From the NCBI GenBank assembly GCA_900095095.1, contig FMBT01000083.1, forward strand, positions 1-26,141: 26,141 nucleotides of DNA, in the 5' to 3' direction. The notes under the pieces were generated by a model, which had not been told where the DNA came from, made no database searches, and saw only the letters and a list, made by a program, of their open reading frames with translations. The stretch is from Fragilariopsis cylindrus CCMP1102. Taxonomy: Eukaryota; Bacillariophyta; Bacillariophyceae; Bacillariales; Bacillariaceae. Every line of letters begins with the position of its first letter. The stretch's first letter is position 1. Shown one piece after another: positions 20,152 to 26,141 of this stretch. The position numbers and the translations under genes are program-made.

Positions 20152-22775
20152 TTAATTACAACCGGTCAATTGTGGAGCTTGATAATCATACATGTGGGTC
20201 CATAAGTTTGCACCAAATTTCAGACCCTTTTCTACTGGTAATGCCTGGTGCATCATGCGGCCGTCTTTTCCCATAGGATCTGCGTTCATAGCACTAGGCC
20301 ATAGAAGTGCTCGTCCTTTCTTTGGCATCACAGTTATTCCTAAGTCTGGAAAATCGGTACCCTTTACAACGCAGAAATGAAAGAAAAAATGGAAAAGTAA
20401 ATGAGCAAACACAACAACACAACGTTCAATTATAACATGTTCCTGTCTCGTTCTCGTTCTCTCTCCACTTACCCCTCCTGCTTCTACATCAGATAGATAC
20501 AAGAAAAATGTCAAGATCCTGGGACCACATTGCCTACTCTTTTGATGAGGTATATAATCATGATGGGTCTAACAAGAAGCGAAAAAGGTAAAAAGTGAGA
20601 TCGACGTAAATTTAGTTCAATATTAAAGTTTAGCTTGTAAAATTGTTTGTTGTCCTTACCTTGTAACTGCTTTTGTGCGTTTTTAGTCATTTTATAGTTT
20701 GGAATAAATAATAGCCACAAGAAAGTCAGATGAGTCTTATACTGTAATGTAACATAAGATATTCAATCTCACGCAGGTAATGATGTTACGAGTATTATTG
20801 AATACGTACATTGTCCCACATCATACTTAAGGATTTGAAAGTCTTCGCTGTTCTGAGGAGGTATCCCCATAACAGTGGACATCCTATTAAGAATTCGTGT
20901 CGGAATTATTTTCTCTCTACAACCATTGCGGGTAGTGCACCATGCATTTTCGGATGTTCTTCCCGTGCTTTTTTTAGATTCAACATCCGTCAAAATTTTG
21001 TGCTCCAACATCTTCGCTCCGTTTGTAACCCTCGTCGTATCCATGCTGAATAAGTGCATCAGTTTCCTCATCGGTGAGAAAATTATCCAATGTAATTACC
21101 CACGGTGGCAATTTTCTATCAGATTGAATATTTACTTCCGTTGCAGACTCGTCACTTGGTCGAGAATAAACTTTAACTGAGTATTCGGTCATATCAGATT
21201 TTTCTAATCGTTGTCGTTCTTCGTCCGATAATGTTCTATTCCCTGGAGCTCTTTCAACAATTCTTTCAAACATTTGTTTAAATCCCCCGGACCAAGAGCT
21301 GGAACTGCATCGGGAAGTTCTGGACAACGAGTTGCCATATCAATTAGGTGGCATGTCTTGCAAGCTTTGAGATACGAAGCAGCAACGTTCAGTTAGGTAT
21401 TTGTTATTAATTAATTATACGAAAAGAAAAAGTGAGTGCGTGACGTACCTGGGGCACATTGTACCTTCATAAACGATACATTTGCTTCGCATTCTCCGAC
21501 CGCAGCCCAAAATGAACAGAGCTCATTCTAGAAACGATAGCGAAATAGAACGAAGAGTACAATACATGTGAGAGCATGGACTTTTCACTTTTCACTACTA
21601 CTACTACTACTACTGTTAGATTGAAATATACATACCTTATTTTTGCAGTTATCCTGAGTCTTCGAAGAGAGAGATAAGAAATCGTCACTCTTTTCCATAT
21701 AGTCTATCATTTCTCGTACATTATCTAAGGTTGCTTGTCCCTTTTCTCCTGCTGCAACTTGCTTTTCTCCAAAATTACCAGTCCTTTTCAGCATATCTAC
21801 AATTGGGTCTGTTTTCGTCTTCGATGTTGCTGCCGTTGTCGTTGCCGCACCCTCACAAACACCACAACTCTTTCTACAGTTCTTTTTCATGTATTTCGGG
21901 TTCTCGTCACATTCTCCCATATCCTGTAGAATTTAGAATATTGTTGTTGTTGATCACAGTGATAGAACTAAAAGTATTAGAGAATCTACTCTACTCCGAA
22001 TATGCAAGAACAAAATTCATTCTTTCTTCGAATCTCAATAACACCCGTATCAACAACAAAACATCTCAAGAAAAAAATTTGATAGATAAAGTTCTTACCG
22101 CCCAGCCACTACAAAGTTCATGATCGTCTGTACACAATATCTTCTGTTCTCTCTTTCCTCTGTTTGGTGCATCCTTGTTCTTATCCTTAGTGCTATTATT
22201 TCCACATTTACCAACACCACAGGATAATGGACAATACTTTTTCACTGATGGAATAGTTTCACATTCGTTATCCCCAGCCCAAAAGGAACAATTTATATGA
22301 ATGTCAATACATTCAATATTTCGACGAGGGACTGGCTTCATATCAGTGCACGCCACTGGACAATATGTTTTCATGTAGGATGGATCACGATAGCATTCTC
22401 CCTCATCTTTCCAAGAAGGACTGAAAAGAAACGAAAAATCATCGTAATGCAAATGCAAGAGGCGTATGATATTGTACCGTAGAAAAAATTACCGCCCAGT
22501 CCAGAAAACAAAAAACGACATTGTGAGAGAGAAAATATCTCGAAATATCTCTCTTTAGTATGGAACAAAAGCACACGTATTACACACTAACACACACGCC
22601 ACCACCCCCCCCCCCCCCCCCCCAAAAAAGAAAAAACTCAAACTCACCAACGTATATGACTATCGCAAGTACCATCAGCTCCACATTCTTGAGAAGCAAC
22701 TGGTTGAATCAAGGAAAAAAGGATAGCCGTCAATCCTTGGAACGCAAAACGTGTGATTAGATGCTGTACTTTCAT
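20152..22775 (-). CDS. Secreted prolyl 4-hydroxylase with four ShKT domains
   Basis: At least seven exons on the minus strand: 22775-22648, 22420-22099, 21923-21636, 21527-21449, 21364-about 20810, 20568-20473 and 20361-20152; about 560 residues. MKVQHLITRF... with a hydrophobic core and PVASQ forms a signal peptide. Four ShKT modules (six-Cys) follow, several spanning splice sites: CDSHIRC-PSWKDEGEC, CSFWAGDNEC, CSGWA-DMGECDENPKYM and NK-NELCSFWAAVGEC. The 2-oxoglutarate/Fe(II) domain comes last: SEDVGAQNF, GRTSENAWC, PTRILNRMSTVMGIP, LKYDVGQ, HHDYIPHQ (HxD iron ligands), LYLSDVEAGG-GTDFPDLG, then MHQALPVEKGLKFGANLW (distal His and the 2OG-binding Lys). Expected in ER/Golgi, hydroxylating prolines of secreted proteins. 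Two one-base breaks are needed, at CCCCC 21284-21288 (one base short) and within AAAATTTT 20992-20999 or just after it (one base extra). The junction between exons 5 and 6 (expected GQFY.-HHDY) does not resolve with consensus splice sites. Confidence 0.85.
22605..22623. repeat. 19-base poly-C run in P4H intron 1
   Basis: An uninterrupted run of C on the plus strand, hence poly-G in the nascent minus-strand transcript, within the 227-bp first intron and about 25 bp after its donor. It is preceded by CACACAC repeats. Its length is likely unreliable in the consensus. Confidence 0.9.
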
Positions 22776-23353
22776 AATGACGTAGCGATATGGTATATAC
22801 GTATCGTTTCTTCAGTATAGTTGATTTGTTTTGGGTGTAGTTTTACTAATAGTAGTTGTCCACGTCAAATGGTTCAGTATGCCATACAATAGTTGTAGTA
22901 GTCTTGTTCACGTCAAATTTAATGATACGGTCATTTTTGATGCTACTGTAGGAGCTTGATCGTAGAATTTTGATTAATGATAAGTAGATTTTTCCATCAT
23001 AAATTTTGAAAATTTTGAGAATTTTCTACCATACTAAGATTCACGCGGGCCTTATATTATCGTCTGTCCATACATCACAATCTCTTTGTCAACCAGCCAA
23101 CCAAACCACTCGTCGACACGCATCGCGAAGGAAGAAATGAGATTTGCTTTTTCTGTTTGGAATATTTATTTGTTGCCGAAAGGAAGAGGACTAGTAAAAG
23201 TGCGACCGATCTCTTTCCCGTAATAGATTGAAGATAGAGAGTAACCGAGATAACAATTGATTGATTCAACTACAAGTATATCGATTTTATATACTGTACA
23301 CCACTTATTTGAAGTATACATAAGCAAAAAATACATTAAATTAAATAATCACT
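22776..23353. promoter_or_regulatory. Divergent P4H/UTP14 promoter region
   Basis: About 580 bp separates two genes transcribed away from each other. The sequence TTGTYCACGTCAAAT occurs twice in direct orientation (about 22857-22870 and 22905-22919), 48 bp apart, each with an ACGTCA core, the reverse complement of TGACGT. A third TGACGT lies at 22778-22783, just before the P4H start codon. The UTP14 leader is AT-rich. No ORF of interest was seen; the short minus-strand ORF at 23269-23075 is not called. Confidence 0.45.
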
Positions 23354-26034
23354 ATGGGACGAAGAGGAAATAAGAAGTCAGCGTCCGATATGGCAGCAGC
23401 TGCAGAACCAAAATTTTCGGAAGAAGTAAATGATTCTGACGATGAAGAAATTCCAGAAGACGAGGCATTCAATTCGGACGATGAGCGTCGATATGGTCAT
23501 TTCTTTGAGAATTTGAAAACACGCGACTATATGGAAGGTGATAGTGAAGATGACGAAGAAGAAGATAGTGACGATGATGATGATAAGAATACAAATGACA
23601 AAGGCAAAAAGAAAAAGAAAAACCAAAAGAGAACTCTGGATTCTGATGATGATGATGATGTTACGAGTGATGAAGACTCTGACGACGATACTAGTGAAGA
23701 TGACGACGACGATGATGATGACGATGATGATGGCGGCCAGTATATGCTTGATTTATTGAACAAGCTAGATGGTTCAAATAGTGGAGGAGGTAATAACGAC
23801 GGCGAAGGTGATAATAGCAAGCTCTCTTTAGCGGCAATGGGAAAGATTCCAGAATCTGATTATTCCAATTCAATATCTAAGAAAGGTCTTACATTAGATA
23901 ATTTAATGGAGGGAATTCAGGATACTCAAGGCTTCCGTGATCTTCAAAAGTCATTTACCAAAGCCCCATCAACAACACCAGCACCCATGGACAAAAAACT
24001 TGCGTCTCGTGTAGAACGAAAGATTAACTACACGGCACGATCGAGGGATATTTCTCGATGGGTTGAGATCATACAGGAGAATCGTAAGGCAGAATCACTC
24101 GATTTTAAACCGAAAGAACGCGTACAATTAACTCGAGATATACTGGTAGAAAAATTTCAACCCAAGACAAACTTTGAAAAGGAAATCGAAGAAGCGTTGG
24201 AGGAAGCTGGTCAACAGGACGAGGAGGCTGTTCTTAAGGGAGAAGAGGAAGCCCTGCAAGATGATCTAGGTGCGAATCGTTTGACAATGGAAGATTACAA
24301 AAAGAGACGTGGTCAACTAGCTCAAATCAGAGCCCTTATGTTCTACCACGAACGTAAACAGCATCATATAAAAAAGATTAAATCGAAGAAGTACCGTCGA
24401 ATTCGAAAGAAGCAACGTGATCGTATCAAGGAATCTGCTATGGAGGCTGCCATAGAACAAGACGAAGATCTAGGTAAGGAACTAAAAGAAAAAGAAGAAG
24501 TTGCACGGATACAAGAGCGGATGACACTTGCCCATAAAAATACAAGTAAATGGGCTAAACGGATTTTAAAACGAGGAAAGAATGTTGATGTTGATACTCG
24601 TCGAGCCCTATCTGCACAACTGAAAAGAGGAGATGATCTCCGACGGAAAATGATGGGAGAGGAGGACAATGATAGTGATAACGATTCAAACGGTGAAGAA
24701 GATCTGATAGAATCGGCTCGTAAAGTATTGCAAGATACAGAAAATGATTCGGATCCGACTAACGGTAAGACTGGTCTTTTCAAGCTATCGTTCATGCAGA
24801 AGGGAGTTCAAAAACAAAGAGAACAGGCCAAAGAAGAAGCGCGGAAACTTTTAGGAGAACTTGAAGCAAATGAAAAAGATGATTACGACGACATGATGCA
24901 AAACGAGGAAGAGGAAGTCGTTGAAAAGAAAAGGAAGGCGTTGTCAGATAAAGAAATGAAAGGTGTGCTACAAAAGGGCGAGCTCGTAGCGTCGTCGTTA
25001 GAGTTTGGAAATTCGAATTCTATTGCAACCAGTAATGGTATCGAAATCGATCTTGGCAATGGCGAAGATGATGATGATGATGACGACCAGTCTGAAACTT
25101 CTTCTATGGAAGGAACTGCTAAGAACGATAGTGGTACAAGTGAATATGTTGCTACGATGGAATTCGACAAGGTCTCATCGAATGATACATCAAAGCAACC
25201 GTCAGATACCAAGTCGAATCAGAAGAAGGGAAGCAAAAAAGCTTCTGTGACAGTCACGGAGCGGGTGATCGCTAACGATGGCGAGGAAGCAAATCCATGG
25301 ATGAAGCCAACCGATGGAAAGGATCCTACCAAACATTCTAAAAACGACTCCCGAGGCGTATTAGCAGCAAAGAAAGCGAAGCGTAAGGGTGTGATAGATG
25401 TTGCAGGAGCAACTGAAATTTTGGATGATGGAAAAGTGGACACGCTTGATGGAGTAAATAATGAAATCATTGTGTCGGATAAGGATGGAAAACCCGAAGG
25501 AAAGAAAATCAGTATGTTGACTCAAGAGGAACTTGTTCGGAGGGCTTTTGTAGGTGAAAATGAATCGCAAATTGATGAAGATTTCAAAAAAGAGAAAGAA
25601 CTTATGGCTGCCGAAGCTGCTGACCCTACACGTAAGGTGGGGAAAGAAAAGATTAACTCGGACGACGTAGTTGGATGGGGTTGTTGGACGGACAGGGAGC
25701 CCTCCCTCCTAGACCTCGGAAGTTACCGAAGAAAATGCAAGCTCCAAAAAGGAAGAAGGAGGAGAAACGAAAGTTTGATTCCAAACCGGATGTTATCATA
25801 AATCGTAAACGACTAAAGAAGACCGCAAATAGTTATATGTTGGCGGATGTTCCTCACCCATACTCATCTCGAGCGGAGTATGAACAAGCAATGTTAGGTG
25901 GTGTTGGAAAGGAATGGAATGTCTCGAGTACCTACAAGAATAATACACGCCCTGAAATCCTTACTCGGTCGGGTAAAATCATTCAACCTATTTCAAAGAA
26001 AGCCAAAAAAGCTCGACCTGCTGCTAAGTTTTAA
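23354..26034 (+). CDS. UTP14: U3 snoRNP/SSU processome protein UTP14
   Basis: Intronless, about 893 residues after one frame correction. It starts MGRRGNKKSA with an A-rich leader before the ATG. A strongly acidic N-terminal third (runs of Asp/Glu around 60-125) precedes the Utp14 signatures: PMDKKLASRVERKINYTARS, SRWVEIIQENRKAESLDF, QIRALMFYHERK...HHIKKIKSKKYRRIRKKQR (about 325-355) and LAHKNTSKWAKRILKRGK (about 391-408). The C-terminal block follows: NPWM, GWGCWTG.G, DVIINRKRLKK, ADVPHPYSSRAEYEQAM and GKEWN...RPEILTRSGKIIQPI. Known role: 18S rRNA processing in the nucleolus, binding and activating the helicase Dhr1/DHX37. The reading frame breaks within GWG.WTG at about 25684-25695 (one base short, probably at GG 25690-25691); uncorrected it ends at 25801 and loses the conserved C-terminus found in the overlapping frame to 26034. 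Confidence 0.93.
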
Positions 26035-26141
26035 AAGAATAATTATATTACATTAGTAGGTACAACTTTGTATTGTTTCAGATTGATACGTCGTTATTAC
26101 ACTACATCTATACAAAGTTAGAACTTCTTAGGTGTCTGTAT
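26035..26141. other. Downstream of UTP14, window edge
   Basis: AT-rich 3' flank. It holds a 10-bp inverted repeat, AACTTTGTAT at 26064-26073 and ATACAAAGTT at 26110-26119, which could form a weak hairpin. Nothing else is seen. Confidence 0.4.

Noticed and set aside
23527-23820. Poly-Ser antisense ORF opposite UTP14
   Set aside because: It is the complement of GAT/GAC-rich acidic codons and not a gene.
25678-25697. Tiny GT...AG intron in UTP14 to explain the frame change
   Set aside because: It would be about 16 bp and would remove the conserved GWG.W residues; one missing base restores the motif instead.
1-26141. CRISPR arrays, rRNA, complete tRNA genes, bacterial-type operons
   Set aside because: None seen on either strand; introns and gene content are those of a nuclear eukaryotic genome.

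Overview
The window looks like nuclear DNA of a photosynthetic stramenopile, most likely a diatom. The strongest pointer is an aureochrome (bZIP followed by a LOV domain), a photoreceptor family known only from photosynthetic stramenopiles. A secreted prolyl 4-hydroxylase with four ShKT modules, short GT-AG introns of about 110-230 bp, short intergenic gaps and AT-rich spacers fit this. I cannot resolve the genus.

Layout. Positions 1 to about 6600 are gene-poor and repeat-rich. They hold a CAA microsatellite, a tRNA-like A-box/B-box stretch, a 221-bp tandem duplication, two related foldback transposons of about 0.95 kb (2115-3082 and 3864-4809) with shared 17-bp terminal inverted repeats and 4-bp target duplications, a decayed retroelement-like reading frame on the minus strand interrupted by the second foldback element, and a 41-bp tandem repeat. 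From 6627 to 26034 the DNA is gene-dense, with eight genes whose orientation nearly alternates: aureochrome (+), MED6 (-), GFM2-type mitochondrial EF-G2 (+), WDHD1/CTF4 (-), riboflavin kinase (+), WDR89 (-), ShKT-prolyl 4-hydroxylase (-) and UTP14 (+).

Functionally these are mostly housekeeping genes: transcription (MED6), organellar translation (EF-G2), replication fork (CTF4), flavin cofactor synthesis (riboflavin kinase), ribosome small-subunit biogenesis (UTP14) and extracellular protein modification (P4H). The aureochrome is the lineage-specific light regulator. Aureochrome binds FMN, the product of riboflavin kinase, but the two genes are about 9 kb apart and I see no sign of co-regulation.

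Most exon structures were worked out by hand from splice signals, phase and family motifs. A striking property is that five conserved genes, all to the right of 13.2 kb, need one-base frame corrections, nearly all at short homopolymers. The left block (aureochrome, MED6, GFM2) needs none. I read these as consensus errors rather than biology. They matter because automatic gene calls here will be split or truncated.

I did not find a convincing new multi-gene system. The most novel item is the foldback transposon family with GGCGYGTTCCGGCTCAA ends and 4-bp target duplications.
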